Origin: Litorimonas sp046250185
GTDB taxonomy: Bacteria; Pseudomonadota; Alphaproteobacteria; Caulobacterales; Maricaulaceae
Assembly: GCF_046250185.1 (NCBI RefSeq)
Contig: NZ_CP176469.1
Length of the DNA: 64,000 nt
Strand: one strand, 5' to 3'
Positions 8,412 to 18,045 of this stretch are shown here, piece after piece. The translations under genes and the position numbers were made by a program. The notes below the pieces were generated by a model, which searched no databases, was not told the DNA's origin, and saw only the letters and a program-made list of their open reading frames with translations. Each line of letters begins with the position of its first letter. The stretch's first letter is position 1.

Positions 8412-10994
8412 TCAGCTGGACTGCGGCGTCACGGAAATTTTACCGTTTTTCAGATCAATCAGTAGCGCCATGCCGTCCATAACTTTGCCAGCCAAAATCT
8501 GTCTCGCTAGCTCATCTTGCACGTTTTTTTGAATCACACGCTTGAGCGGCCGTGCCCCATAAGACGGATCATAGCCTTGATCGCCTAACCATCGGCGGGC
8601 GGTATCTGACAGCGTGAGCGTAATTTGCTTATCGCGCAGCCAGCCTTGCAGTCGACCCATTTGAATATCCACAATCGCGCCCATGTGCTCTGGCTTGAGA
8701 CGCTCAAACAGCAATATCTCGTCGATCCGATTGAGGAATTCTGGACGGAAATGTGCGTTGACTTCGGCCATCACACCAATCTGCGCTGCGTTAACATTGT
8801 CGCCATCTGCGAGATTCAGCAAATGCTGCGCTCCGATATTAGACGTCATAATAATCAGCGTATTACGGAAATCCACAGTGCGTCCCTGCCCGTCCGTCAA
8901 CCGACCTTCATCTAGGACTTGCAGCAAGATATTGAACACATCGGGATGTGCTTTCTCGACCTCGTCAAACAAAATCACCTGGTAGGGTCGACGCCTCACG
9001 GCTTCTGTTAACGCACCACCTTCATCATAGCCGACATAGCCTGGCGGCGCTCCGATCAAGCGTGAAACAGAATGTTTTTCCATATACTCCGACATGTCCA
9101 TACGCGTGATCGCGGAATCATCGTCAAACATAAAGGCTGCTAGAGATTTGGTTAGTTCAGTCTTCCCAACCCCTGTTGGGCCTAAGAACATGAAGCTACC
9201 AATAGGGCGTTGTGGATCGCGCAGACCCGCCCGCGCACGACGCACGGCATCCGACACGGCGGCCACCGCTTTTTCCTGCCCGACAACACGCGCTTGCAAC
9301 ACACTTTCCATCGAGAGCAATTTATCCCGCTCACCTTCTAGCATTTTTTCCACAGGCACCCCTGTCCAGCGCGACACGATCGACGCGATGGCCTCTGGCG
9401 TGACAGTTTCAGATGCGAGCGAAGCCGTGCTATCGTTATCGGCTTCAAGCTTTGACATTTGCTCTTCCAGCGCGGGAATATCCTCGTGCTGTAATCGTCC
9501 CGCAACTGCGTAATCACCGCGACGGACAGCGTCTTGTAGTTCAAACCGGGCTTGTTCTAGCTGCTCTTTGACGTCCGTTGCACCGGCTAGCTTAGCCTTC
9601 TCAGCCTGCCAGCTTTCAGTCATTTCCGCGCTTTGGCCTTCTAGCTCTTCGATCTCCGCCTGCCGCTTTTTAAGGCGCTCTTGCGAAGCATCGTCTGTCT
9701 CCTTGCGTAAAGCTTCGACCTCGATCTTGAGCTGCACCAAACGACGGTCAATTTCATCAAGCGCCTCTGGTTTACTATCAACCTGCATACGCAAACGACT
9801 GGCGGCTTCATCCATCAAATCAATCGCTTTATCAGGCAAAAAACGGTCCGTAATATAACGGTGCGAAAGCTGCGCCGCTGACACAATCGCGGCGTCTGAA
9901 ATACGAATTCCGTGATGGACTTCATATTTTTCTTTCAAGCCACGCAAGATTGAGACTGTGTCTTCCACAGTGGGCTCTGTCACGAATACGGTGAGGAAAC
10001 GTCTTGCAAGCGCCGCATCTTTTTCAAGATGTTTGCGGTATTCATCCAATGTCGTTGCGCCAACGCAATGCAACTCACCTCGCGCCAAAGCAGGCTTGAG
10101 GAGGTTAGCCGCGTCCATGGCGCCATCAGTTTTACCTGCCCCAACAAGCATGTGAATTTCGTCAATAAAAAGAATGATCTCTCCACTCGCTTGCTCAATT
10201 TCTTTCAGAACAGCTTTCAGGCGTTCCTCAAACTCACCGCGATATTTCGCACCCGCAATCAGTGAACCCATGTCGAGGGCGAGCAGTCGCTTACCTTGAA
10301 TGGACTCTGGAACGTCACCCGACACAATGCGGTTGGCCAAACCCTCCGCGATCGCCGTTTTACCGACACCCGGTTCTCCAATCAGGAGGGGGTTGTTCTT
10401 CGACCGTCGCGAGAGAACTTGCATTGTGCGGCGGATTTCCTCGTCCCGTCCTATAACAGGATCAAGCTTTCCATCTTTCGCCGCTTGGGTAAGGTCGCGC
10501 GTATATTTTGCCAGTGCCTCGTATTGATCCTCGGCCGACTCTGACGTGACAGGGCCGTCTTGTCTCACAGACTTAATCGCTTCTGTGAGCGCGTCCTTCT
10601 TGACACCACCCGCACTCAAAACGACTTGCAAAGCCTTATCTGCGTTCAATACGGTTGCCAGTAAAAGCCGCTCTGTCGTCACAAAGGCATCGCCCGCGGC
10701 TTTGGCAGACTTCTCTGCATTGGCAAAAACCTTTGCCGCGGCGTTCGACAAGGAAAGGCCCGAACCGCCCTCGACGCGCGGCAGCTTCGACAAAGCTGTC
10801 TCTATGTCTTTGTCTAATACGGCAAGATTCGCCCCCGCCATTTGCAGAAGATTTCTAGGTAGCCCGCCATCTTCTTTTAAAAGTGCAAGCATGATATGCG
10901 CTGGCATAATTTGTTGGTGATCACGGGTGATCGCGTCCGTTTGTGCAGACTGGATGACCGCTCGACCCCGTTGGGTATAAGCTTGAATATCCAT
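8412..10994 (-). CDS. clpB: ATP-dependent disaggregase ClpB
   Basis: Full-length (860 residues) Hsp104/ClpB AAA+ chaperone that threads aggregated proteins through a hexameric ring, working with DnaK. The Clp_N repeat domain begins M-D-I-Q-A-Y-T-Q-R. AAA-1 follows near residue 205 with G-E-P-G-V-G-K-T-A and the pore loop K-Y-R-G-E-F-E-E-R-L. A long charged coiled-coil M domain spans about residues 400-530 and separates ClpB from ClpA/ClpC. AAA-2 has G-P-T-G-V-G-K-T-E near residue 605, the pore loop G-Y-V-G-Y, and arginine-finger segments. No ClpP-binding I-G-F/L loop was noticed. The start has an AAAGGG ribosome binding site six bases upstream. A heat-shock promoter precedes the gene and a terminator follows, so it is probably monocistronic. 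Confidence 0.98.
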   Translation of the reverse strand: MDIQAYTQRGRAVIQSAQTDAITRDHQQIMPAHIMLALLKEDGGLPRNLLQMAGANLAVLDKDIETALSKLPRVEGGSGLSLSNAAAKVFANAEKSAKAAGDAFVTTERLLLATVLNADKALQVVLSAGGVKKDALTEAIKSVRQDGPVTSESAEDQYEALAKYTRDLTQAAKDGKLDPVIGRDEEIRRTMQVLSRRSKNNPLLIGEPGVGKTAIAEGLANRIVSGDVPESIQGKRLLALDMGSLIAGAKYRGEFEERLKAVLKEIEQASGEIILFIDEIHMLVGAGKTDGAMDAANLLKPALARGELHCVGATTLDEYRKHLEKDAALARRFLTVFVTEPTVEDTVSILRGLKEKYEVHHGIRISDAAIVSAAQLSHRYITDRFLPDKAIDLMDEAASRLRMQVDSKPEALDEIDRRLVQLKIEVEALRKETDDASQERLKKRQAEIEELEGQSAEMTESWQAEKAKLAGATDVKEQLEQARFELQDAVRRGDYAVAGRLQHEDIPALEEQMSKLEADNDSTASLASETVTPEAIASIVSRWTGVPVEKMLEGERDKLLSMESVLQARVVGQEKAVAAVSDAVRRARAGLRDPQRPIGSFMFLGPTGVGKTELTKSLAAFMFDDDSAITRMDMSEYMEKHSVSRLIGAPPGYVGYDEGGALTEAVRRRPYQVILFDEVEKAHPDVFNILLQVLDEGRLTDGQGRTVDFRNTLIIMTSNIGAQHLLNLADGDNVNAAQIGVMAEVNAHFRPEFLNRIDEILLFERLKPEHMGAIVDIQMGRLQGWLRDKQITLTLSDTARRWLGDQGYDPSYGARPLKRVIQKNVQDELARQILAGKVMDGMALLIDLKNGKISVTPQSS

Positions 10995-11020
10995 GATATT
11001 CCCTTTCTAAATAATCGGTG

Positions 11021-11036
11021 TGGCGGCGATCCGCCA
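11021..11036 (-). other. Hairpin in clpB 5' leader
   Basis: On the minus strand TGGCGG-ATCG-CCGCCA forms a perfect 6 bp stem with a four-base loop inside the predicted ~50 nt clpB leader. It does not cover the AAAGGG ribosome binding site, so it looks more like an mRNA-stabilising stem than a thermometer. Confidence 0.45.
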
Positions 11037-11050
11037 TATCTCACACACTT

Positions 11051-11078
11051 AGATAGGAATTTATTCTGACCCTTCAAG
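11051..11078 (-). promoter_or_regulatory. Sigma-32 (RpoH) heat-shock promoter of clpB
   Basis: On the minus strand CTTG (11078-11075), exactly 17 bases, then CCTATCT (11057-11051). This matches the alphaproteobacterial RpoH consensus CTTG-N17/18-CYTATNT without mismatch. It predicts a transcript start near 11045 and a leader of about 50 nt before the clpB ATG. Confidence 0.85.
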
Positions 11079-11349
11079 GGGAGGAAAAGGAGTCAATAGA
11101 GAGCAAAAGTCGTAGATTTTTTATCAAAAGCTGTAACCGAGGCACAGGTAACAAAAATCGGAGATCACGGCGTTTTCTCCAAGTCTGTTATATTCATGAG
11201 ACGTGTGTCTGATCTAGACGAACACTAGTTGAATAGTGCATTATCGCTCCAAATAGATAGTTTAAAGCTATGTTTTTTATTAAATTATTGTATTATTTTT
11301 ATAGATGTAAGTTAGATATCTAGTTATATCAAAACATTGAGAGAGTACC

Positions 11350-12183
11350 ATGAAATCCAAACTATTAGCCATTGCATCTTGTTTCGCACTTGTCGCATGC
11401 GCCACTGAGGATACTGCGCAAAAGCAAGACGTCGAAATGTTGAAAGCCGACTCGAGCGAAATCTGCACGAATATGGGGCCGCAAACGCCTCGCGATATTT
11501 CTAATCTATCAGGCAAAAACTTGATGGACTTTGCGATGGCACCAGCAGCCACAGAAATGAACTTGTGCAACATTCACACGCACACAAACGCCGAACACAA
11601 AGGCCCGGGCTTTAGTGTTTTCGTCAATGATAGCGACAACGGCGGTTACGCCTGTAACGACGCTGACAGCTTGACGGCCGCTGAACTTACTGATCCGTTC
11701 GCAGGGAAAGGCGCTCATAAAGGCGTGGCACCTGGCGATACGATTGAGGTGCATTGGGTGCATACGTCATGCGACATTGAGCCTGGTGAAGGCCTGGGTT
11801 CATGCCTTAGCGATACCTGCACAGATCCACTCTTGCGGGTGGAAACACAGGTATTCTTAGTCGTCAACGACCCTGTGAACGCGCTCGACTTCACAACAAT
11901 GGACTATAAAGGTATTGCAGCCAATGGCATGCATCAAGCTGGCGCCTTGCCAACGGATACGGGCACGCCCGTTGTCTTCCGCGGATCGACGACTGGCCCA
12001 AGCTACACAGAAGCTACCTGCTCCCCGATGAAAGTCACTTGGAGCGTGCGTCCGCAATGTGCGCGCGTTGACATCAGTTCGCTGCACAAGTGGGCTGAGC
12101 AAGGCAATGTCTTTAACGAGACGAAGTCCCACGGCGTTCGCCAGTTGGTTACAGCTCCGGAGTTGCTATCCCCTATTCAATAA
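11350..12183 (+). CDS. Delta-class carbonic anhydrase-like lipoprotein
   Basis: A 277-residue exported protein. The N-terminus is a lipoprotein signal peptide with the lipobox L-V-A-C (Cys17), so the mature protein should be membrane-anchored in the periplasm or outer membrane. The mature part starts with I-C-T-N-M-G-P-Q-T-P-R-D-I (residues 38-50). It carries the histidine-rich segment C-N-I-H-T-H-T-N-A-E-H (73-83), a W-V-H-T-S-C segment, and several more cysteines likely to form disulfides. From memory this matches the delta-class carbonic anhydrase family (PF10563-like), first described in marine diatoms and also found in bacteria. His76, His78 and another histidine would bind zinc. The role would be interconversion of CO2 and bicarbonate outside the cytoplasm. 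A GAGAG ribosome binding site precedes the ATG. No database check was possible; the exported zinc-site protein is secure, the class less so. Confidence 0.75.
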   Translation: MKSKLLAIASCFALVACATEDTAQKQDVEMLKADSSEICTNMGPQTPRDISNLSGKNLMDFAMAPAATEMNLCNIHTHTNAEHKGPGFSVFVNDSDNGGYACNDADSLTAAELTDPFAGKGAHKGVAPGDTIEVHWVHTSCDIEPGEGLGSCLSDTCTDPLLRVETQVFLVVNDPVNALDFTTMDYKGIAANGMHQAGALPTDTGTPVVFRGSTTGPSYTEATCSPMKVTWSVRPQCARVDISSLHKWAEQGNVFNETKSHGVRQLVTAPELLSPIQ

Positions 12184-12286
12184 TGTCTTCCCTGACCTAT
12201 TGAGACACCTCGCTCAGCAAATCCCTACTGTTCCCAATATGTGGCGGTAGGTGTTTGTTGAGTATTTTTTTGACTGAATTTTGGAC

Positions 12287-15200
12287 TTATTCTGCGGGTT
12301 GAGGCGCACCACGCATAGGCTCACCGTGATCAGAATTAGGCGTGTTTTCTGCCTCTTTTTCAAGTCGCCTTGCAACATCTTGCGGAGAGCCTGTGCCGCG
12401 CGCAATCAATGCATAAGCGGTCGGCACGAATAAGACGCAGACAAGTGCCGCAGCTATCACACCAAACAATATGACCACACCAATCGCGGCCCGCGTTTCT
12501 GACCCAGCGCCACTTGAGATGAGTAGCGGGATCGCGCCCGCCGCAGTTGTCAGTCCCGTCATTACAATCGGACGGAAACGCGTGATCGCGGCCTCTTTAA
12601 TGGCCGCATTAAATTCCATACCCTCATCTCGCAGCTGGTTTGCAAATTCTACGATGAGAATCCCGTTCTTCGCCGCCAAACCAATCAACATGATCAGGCC
12701 AATCTGCGTATAAATGTTCAGCGAGTTGCCTGTGAGCCAAAGCCCCAATAACCCGCCCGCCACTGTCGCTGGCACACACAGAATAATTATGATCGGATGG
12801 CGGTAGCTTTCAAACTGAGCCGCGAGCACCAAGAAGACGATGATAAGTCCTGTCGCAAAAACGAATATGATCGACCCGCCAGATGTTTTAAAATCCAGAG
12901 ATTGCCCTTTGAAATCAATCGACGCTTCCTGCGGTAAAACCTCTCTCGCGGTCGCTTGCATTGCATCCAGAACATCGCCCAACGCCGCGCCGTCTTCTAA
13001 ACCGGCCGAGATTGTAATCGCTCGCACGCGGTTATATCGGTTGAGTGTCGCGCTATCGGCGCGCGCTTCAATCGTCACAAGGTTCGACAATGGTATTAAG
13101 CTGCCAGAGCGGTTGGAACGCACATATATATTGGATACATCGTTAGGATTATTCTGCTCATTCCGCAGACCTTCCAGAATTATATCGTATTCCTCGCCCT
13201 GATCGATGTAGGTCGTAACACGTCGTGAGCCCAGCATCGTCTGTAGCGTGCGGCCAATATCGTCGACAGTCACACCGAGGTCTGCAGCACGTTTATAATT
13301 AATTTCAATCCGATATTGCGGCTGCGTTTCTTTGTAATCCCAGTCAATATCTATGAGGCCTGGATTATTGTCTTCCAGGGCCTTAACGAACACATCTCGC
13401 CACTCCGTTAGTGTTTCATACGAGGGCCCACCCAGTACAAATTGGACAGGCTTACCCGTGCCGCCGCCAAGGCCTTGCCGCACAATCGCAAAAGCCTGAA
13501 TACCTGGGAGGTCAGACAAATTGCCATTGATCTCATTGATGATATCTTGCGCAGGTCGCCGTACCGCCCAGTCGTTGAGAACAACAATGACAAAACCCCC
13601 ATTGAAGGAGTTCCCGCCAAACCCTGGCGCTCGAATGAGCAAACGGTTCATCTCTGGCGCATTGCCATTTTGGCTCTCCGTATAGGGCAAAAGCCTACGC
13701 TCTATTTCGTCCATATACCTTTCCATATAGGCATAGGACGCACCCTCTGGCCCACGCACCCTAACAAAGAAACCGCCACGATCTTCAATTGGGACATATT
13801 CCTGCTGAATATTATTTACGCCGTAAACCGCCCCGCCGAGCAGCCCAACAAGAATAAGTCCGACCAAGATAGGGCGCTTCAACAAACGGTCGATCAACCA
13901 GCCATACCCTTTTGTAACTTTCGCAAATATCCGATCAACAGCTTTCGGCAAGGCAGATAGGAAGTTCGTCTTATCGCGGTTTTTCATCTTGATCAGCTTA
14001 GACGCCAACATCGGAGTCAGTGTCAGCGCGAGCAAGCTTGAGAACACAACAGCCGCCGCAATCGTCAAGGCAAACTCTCGGAAAAGACGGCCAATATCAC
14101 CTTGTAAAAACGTGATAGGCAAAAAGACCGCGATCAAAACTAATGTTGTCGCAACCACTGCGAAACCGACTTGCCGGGTTCCCCGATAGGCCGCCACCAA
14201 AGGGGTTTCGCCCAAATCATTGATCCGCCTGACAATATTTTCCAACACAACAATCGCGTCATCCACGACTAAGCCAATGGCCAAAACCAAAGCGAGTAAG
14301 GTCAGTAAATTAATGGAAAGTCCCAATGCCAACAAAATGATGAACGTCGCGGTGATTGAGATGGGAACTGTAATCGCAGGGATAATTGTCGCTCGTAAAC
14401 TGCCAAGAAACAAAAATATAACGAGCGTCACGAGGCCCACAGCAATGGCTAAGGTCGTGTAAACTTCTCGGATTGACGCAGAGATAAAGACGGAGCTGTC
14501 AAAGCTTTTTGCGATCACAATGCCTTCTGGGAGAGTTGCGTTCAGCCGATCTGCTAAATCTCGCGCCCCCTGCGCAACGTCGACAGTATTCGCGGTGGAT
14601 TGCTTGATGATACCCAAGCCGACCATAGGCACGCCGTTTCCGCGAAACATATTTCGGTCTTCTAAGGTGCCGCGCTCCACGCGCGCGACATCTCCTAATC
14701 GGACTAAATACCCGTCATCGCCTTCCGCAATAACTAATTGCGCAAAATCATCAGATGTCCGAAAGGCCCGATTGAGGCGGAGCGTGTAAATACGCTGATC
14801 AGACTCCAGATTACCCGCGGGGGCTTCAATATTCTCAGATCGTAAAGCGCGCTCAATATCGGCTGCCGTCAGATTGCGAGCCGCCAATTTGCGGCGGTCT
14901 ATCCAGACCCGCAACGCATAATTGCGCGACCCACCAACACGCACACGCGCCACGCCGTCCAGCGCTGAGAAGCGGTCTACGAGGTAACGGTCCGCATAAT
15001 CGGAAAGTTCTGGAACCGTCATATTATCGCTGGCTAAATTCAGCCAGATAATCACGTCATCATTGCTATCGGCTTTTTCAACCTCTGGCGGCTCTGCTTC
15101 CTCTGGCAGGTTATCGAGAACGCCAGAGATGCGGTCGCGAATATCATTCGCTGCCACATCAATATCTTGGTCAATGCCAAACTCAATACTGATCCGCGAC

Positions 15201-15463
15201 CGTCCGTCAGAACTGGTCGAGTTTATAAATCGGATACCTTCTACACCCGCAATACGGTCTTCGATGATCTGCGTGATACGCGTTTCAACGATTGATGCAG
15301 AGGCACCAGGATAGCGCGTATCAACAGAGACAATAGGCGCATCAATATCTGGATATTCCCGCAATGACAGCCGGTCAAAAGCAATCACACCAAAGATGAT
15401 GAGAACAAGTGAAATAACTGACGCGAAGACGGGCCGTTTCACGGAAATGTCAGAGAGGATCAT
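12287..15463 (-). CDS. RND efflux transporter permease (HAE-1 / AcrB type)
   Basis: A 1,058-residue inner-membrane RND pump that expels substrates using the proton gradient. It starts with the typical M-I-L-S-D-I-S-V-K-R-P-V-F-A and a first membrane segment. Two large periplasmic loops separate two sets of membrane helices. The proton-relay aspartates appear in TM4 as G-L-V-V-D-D-A-I-V-V (near residue 400), followed by the conserved L-E-N. The second half carries the duplicated helices starting around residue 860 and ends in a charged cytoplasmic tail. It is the third gene of an operon, starting 2 bp after the adaptor. Its substrate cannot be told from sequence. No regulator lies beside the operon. 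Confidence 0.95.
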   Translation of the reverse strand: MILSDISVKRPVFASVISLVLIIFGVIAFDRLSLREYPDIDAPIVSVDTRYPGASASIVETRITQIIEDRIAGVEGIRFINSTSSDGRSRISIEFGIDQDIDVAANDIRDRISGVLDNLPEEAEPPEVEKADSNDDVIIWLNLASDNMTVPELSDYADRYLVDRFSALDGVARVRVGGSRNYALRVWIDRRKLAARNLTAADIERALRSENIEAPAGNLESDQRIYTLRLNRAFRTSDDFAQLVIAEGDDGYLVRLGDVARVERGTLEDRNMFRGNGVPMVGLGIIKQSTANTVDVAQGARDLADRLNATLPEGIVIAKSFDSSVFISASIREVYTTLAIAVGLVTLVIFLFLGSLRATIIPAITVPISITATFIILLALGLSINLLTLLALVLAIGLVVDDAIVVLENIVRRINDLGETPLVAAYRGTRQVGFAVVATTLVLIAVFLPITFLQGDIGRLFREFALTIAAAVVFSSLLALTLTPMLASKLIKMKNRDKTNFLSALPKAVDRIFAKVTKGYGWLIDRLLKRPILVGLILVGLLGGAVYGVNNIQQEYVPIEDRGGFFVRVRGPEGASYAYMERYMDEIERRLLPYTESQNGNAPEMNRLLIRAPGFGGNSFNGGFVIVVLNDWAVRRPAQDIINEINGNLSDLPGIQAFAIVRQGLGGGTGKPVQFVLGGPSYETLTEWRDVFVKALEDNNPGLIDIDWDYKETQPQYRIEINYKRAADLGVTVDDIGRTLQTMLGSRRVTTYIDQGEEYDIILEGLRNEQNNPNDVSNIYVRSNRSGSLIPLSNLVTIEARADSATLNRYNRVRAITISAGLEDGAALGDVLDAMQATAREVLPQEASIDFKGQSLDFKTSGGSIIFVFATGLIIVFLVLAAQFESYRHPIIIILCVPATVAGGLLGLWLTGNSLNIYTQIGLIMLIGLAAKNGILIVEFANQLRDEGMEFNAAIKEAAITRFRPIVMTGLTTAAGAIPLLISSGAGSETRAAIGVVILFGVIAAALVCVLFVPTAYALIARGTGSPQDVARRLEKEAENTPNSDHGEPMRGAPQPAE

Positions 15464-15465
15464 TG

Positions 15466-16581
15466 TTATGGTCTCTGGCTAGTGCTTGACATCCCAGGAT
15501 TTGACCCGCTAGCAGTATTACGCATTTGCCCTTCTTGAGAGGGCTTGAGCATAGAGATATCTTCAATTTTGATTTCGCCCCCATCCCTTACACGAATGAT
15601 GCCCTCTGTAATAACCCGGTCTCCTGTGCTTAGTCCTGATAGCACTTCAAGATAACCTTTCTCCAACGCTCCAACTTTTACCTCCACGCGTTTTGCGGTC
15701 AGCTGACCTGTCGTTTCGTCCACCTTAAAGACGAAGGTTTTAGGACCGACGGGCTGAATAGCTTCCTCGGGAATAGCGAGATTTTGGCGTGGATTTGCAG
15801 TCAAAACAATCTCCATGAACATGCCAGACATTAGGACGCGGTCTGGATTAGGTAGCGTCGCGCGCACGCGAACAGATCTTGTGACAGGATCGATCGCATT
15901 ATCGATTGTCGCAATCGCGCCTTCAAATGTCATGTCTGGCAGATCATCTGTGCGTGCTGAAACTTTTGTGCCAGGCTTCAGCGAGCGGAGAAATGTTGAC
16001 GGCACAGAGAATTCAAGGTTCATCTCGCTATCATCAATCAAACGCGCCACCACGTCGCCAGCCCTGATAAATGATCCAACACTGACTTGGCGAAAACCCA
16101 GTACCCCGTCAAATGGCGCAACGAGAACACGGTCTTTCTGGCGCGACTGTACGGCCCTGAGTTGCGCATTGGCGGCGTTCAAATCACGATTTGCTTCATC
16201 TAGCTCTGCCTGGGACACTGCATTACGTTCTGCCAAACGCGCAATACGTTCCAGTTGCTGACGCGCCTCATCGGCATTGGCTTCGGCGGCTTCAGTCAAG
16301 GCAATCTGTTCGCGTTGCGCGAGAGACAATAGCGTCTTGCCTTTGCGCACACGCTGGCCGTCATCAAAGTAGAGTGACTGCACGCGGTCCGCCGTATTCA
16401 GGGTCAGATCGACAACTTCATTGGGCTCCAAAGTCCCCAAGGCTTCGACTCGCACAGCGAATTCGCGTTCGGCGACAGGTTCAACAAACACGCTGGCGGG
16501 GCCGCGTTGCGCCTGCGCGACGGAAGAAAGCCCTAGCGTCACGAGCATAGTGAGAATGAGGATATATCTGCGATAGGTCAT
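15466..16581 (-). CDS. RND efflux periplasmic adaptor (membrane fusion protein)
   Basis: A 371-residue HlyD/AcrA-family adaptor joining the inner-membrane pump to an outer-membrane channel. A signal peptide ends near A-Q-A|Q (residue 24). The barrel-sandwich halves flank an alpha-hairpin at about residues 95-150, rich in A, E, Q and R (A-E-A-N-A-D-E-A-R-Q-Q-L). The lipoyl half motif A-P-F-D-G-V-L-G follows near residue 155, then the beta-barrel and membrane-proximal domains. There is no lipobox, so it is probably anchored only by protein contacts. The C-terminal tail is Ser/Gly-rich. It sits between the outer-membrane and permease genes of one operon. Confidence 0.93.
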   Translation of the reverse strand: MTYRRYILILTMLVTLGLSSVAQAQRGPASVFVEPVAEREFAVRVEALGTLEPNEVVDLTLNTADRVQSLYFDDGQRVRKGKTLLSLAQREQIALTEAAEANADEARQQLERIARLAERNAVSQAELDEANRDLNAANAQLRAVQSRQKDRVLVAPFDGVLGFRQVSVGSFIRAGDVVARLIDDSEMNLEFSVPSTFLRSLKPGTKVSARTDDLPDMTFEGAIATIDNAIDPVTRSVRVRATLPNPDRVLMSGMFMEIVLTANPRQNLAIPEEAIQPVGPKTFVFKVDETTGQLTAKRVEVKVGALEKGYLEVLSGLSTGDRVITEGIIRVRDGGEIKIEDISMLKPSQEGQMRNTASGSNPGMSSTSQRP

Positions 16582-16632
16582 TGCTATTCTACTTTAGGTC
16601 AAAGTTTTCAAAACGGTTGGCACTCAACATTA

Positions 16633-18045
16633 TTATTCAATGCCGCCAAGCTCTTTATACGTCAGAATTGTCAAACGAGTCGTTTGCAATCGATTCTCTG
16701 CTAGCCGATCCTCAGCTGCCAATAATGTGCGTTGCGCGTCTAGCACGTCCAGAAAGTCGTCAACGCCTTCCTCAAACCGCAACTGCGCTAACTCTTCGGC
16801 GTCCCTCGCTGCATTAACAGCGCGCGAAAGGTCTTGCTGTCGACGCGCTTCATTTTTTGTGTTGGACAAGGCTGCTTCAACATCCGCTAGGGCTTGTAGC
16901 ACAGTCTGCTCATACACACGATAGGCCTGCTCGGTTTGTGCATCTGCAATGTTGATGTCCGCCCGAACGCGCCGTAGGTCTGGACCTTCCCACCGCAACG
17001 CAGGGCCAACCCCAAACCCAAAGCTCGAGAGCTGATCAAGACGGTTACCCGCCCCAAATAATGCCAGAATATCAGCGTTAAAAACCACTGTCGGGAATAG
17101 TCGAGCGCGCTCTACATCACTGAGCGCCAACAAGCGCGCGATCTCTGTTTCCGCGAGACGTATATCAGGTCGGCGGCGCAGCAAGTCTTCAGGTGACCCC
17201 ATCGCAAGACCATTAGTCAGCGAAGGAATGGGTCGTGCATTTTGTTTGAGGCTCAGCAACTCAGAGTTAGGCTCTGTCGCAGATGATCCGATGAGGACAG
17301 CCAGGCGACTGATTGCGCTCTCTATCGTTGCCTGAAAGCGGGGCAGATCGGCGAGTGTTGTGCGGTATTGTGCCTCCGCTCGACTAACGTCCAAGGCTGT
17401 TGCGCGACCATTATTAAGAAGGGTTTGCAGCAAGTCCAAGCTCTTCGCCTGCGCTTCCGCATTATCTTGAGCCACAGTGAAACGTCGCTGTGCGCCTCGT
17501 AAGTCCACGTAAGCCAAAGCCGTCTCACTACTGACGATAACAGCTACATCGCGGCGAGCCTGTTCCGCAGCCTCCACGTTTAATTCGCTCGCTTTTATCG
17601 CAGCTGCAATTCGGCCAAAGGCGTCATATTCCCAACTCGCGCCGAGGCCGCCTGAGGCCGTGCCAGTCACGTCTCTATTAGGGCCAGTGGATCGGCCAAT
17701 TTCTACGCCAAGCGTGGTCTGCGTTGAATAGCTCGTCTCGAGCGTTTGCCGCGCCAGACCTGCACGCGCTACGGCGATGTTAGCCTCTGCCACATCTAGT
17801 TGTCGGTTCTCATTTAAGGCCCGCTCAACAAGCTGCGTTAGAATGGGGTCGTTAAAGCCAGTCCACCACTGCGTCGCCATAGGCAGTGATGCGCCTGATG
17901 CGTTGAAAAATTGTGTTGGCGCACTCGTATTCAGAATTTCAGTTGGCGAGGCATCTGGCTTTTCTGGCACAGAAATCGTCGCGCAGGCGGACAAGCTAGT
18001 CGCGAAGGCTAGTCCTATCGCAGAGGTTTTCATAAATTTATTCAC
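16633..18045 (-). CDS. RND efflux outer membrane lipoprotein, NodT family
   Basis: A TolC-like outer membrane factor of the NodT/OprM lipoprotein family. A signal peptide ends in the lipobox L-S-A-C, so the mature protein is lipid-anchored. Two OEP repeats follow, with long A/E/R-rich helices and typical segments such as W-E-Y-D-A-F-G-R and R-R-P-D-I-R-L-A-E. The frame is open to 18114, but the GTG at 18045 has an AGAGAGA ribosome binding site six bases upstream and keeps the signal peptide. The ATG at 18033 is the other candidate. It is the first gene of the efflux operon, 51 bp before the adaptor. Confidence 0.92.
   Translation of the reverse strand: MNKFMKTSAIGLAFATSLSACATISVPEKPDASPTEILNTSAPTQFFNASGASLPMATQWWTGFNDPILTQLVERALNENRQLDVAEANIAVARAGLARQTLETSYSTQTTLGVEIGRSTGPNRDVTGTASGGLGASWEYDAFGRIAAAIKASELNVEAAEQARRDVAVIVSSETALAYVDLRGAQRRFTVAQDNAEAQAKSLDLLQTLLNNGRATALDVSRAEAQYRTTLADLPRFQATIESAISRLAVLIGSSATEPNSELLSLKQNARPIPSLTNGLAMGSPEDLLRRRPDIRLAETEIARLLALSDVERARLFPTVVFNADILALFGAGNRLDQLSSFGFGVGPALRWEGPDLRRVRADINIADAQTEQAYRVYEQTVLQALADVEAALSNTKNEARRQQDLSRAVNAARDAEELAQLRFEEGVDDFLDVLDAQRTLLAAEDRLAENRLQTTRLTILTYKELGGIE

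Larger units (their letters stand above)
10995..11349. other. Divergent promoter region (clpB / carbonic anhydrase-like gene)
   Basis: This 355 bp spacer holds the clpB heat-shock promoter and leader on the left. The right part (about 11200-11349) is very AT-rich and must carry the promoter of the rightward gene. It contains a perfect 10 bp palindrome, TAGATATCTA, at 11313-11322, just upstream of the GAGAG ribosome binding site. No ORF or RNA gene was seen. Confidence 0.5.

Noticed and set aside
9094..9513. Long plus-strand frame opposite clpB
   Set aside because: Antisense shadow of a highly conserved gene; serine/arginine-rich translation without recognisable domain or ribosome binding site.
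10995..11045. RNA thermometer in the clpB leader
   Set aside because: The only clear stem does not pair with the AAAGGG ribosome binding site, and no ROSE- or fourU-like element was seen.
12184..12286. Terminator between the carbonic anhydrase-like gene and the RND operon
   Set aside because: A CCTAC/GTAGG pairing exists but with a long loop and no T tract on either strand; not convincing.
13442..13960. 172-codon plus-strand frame opposite the RND permease
   Set aside because: Antisense shadow; the opposite strand encodes an intact RND pump through the whole stretch.
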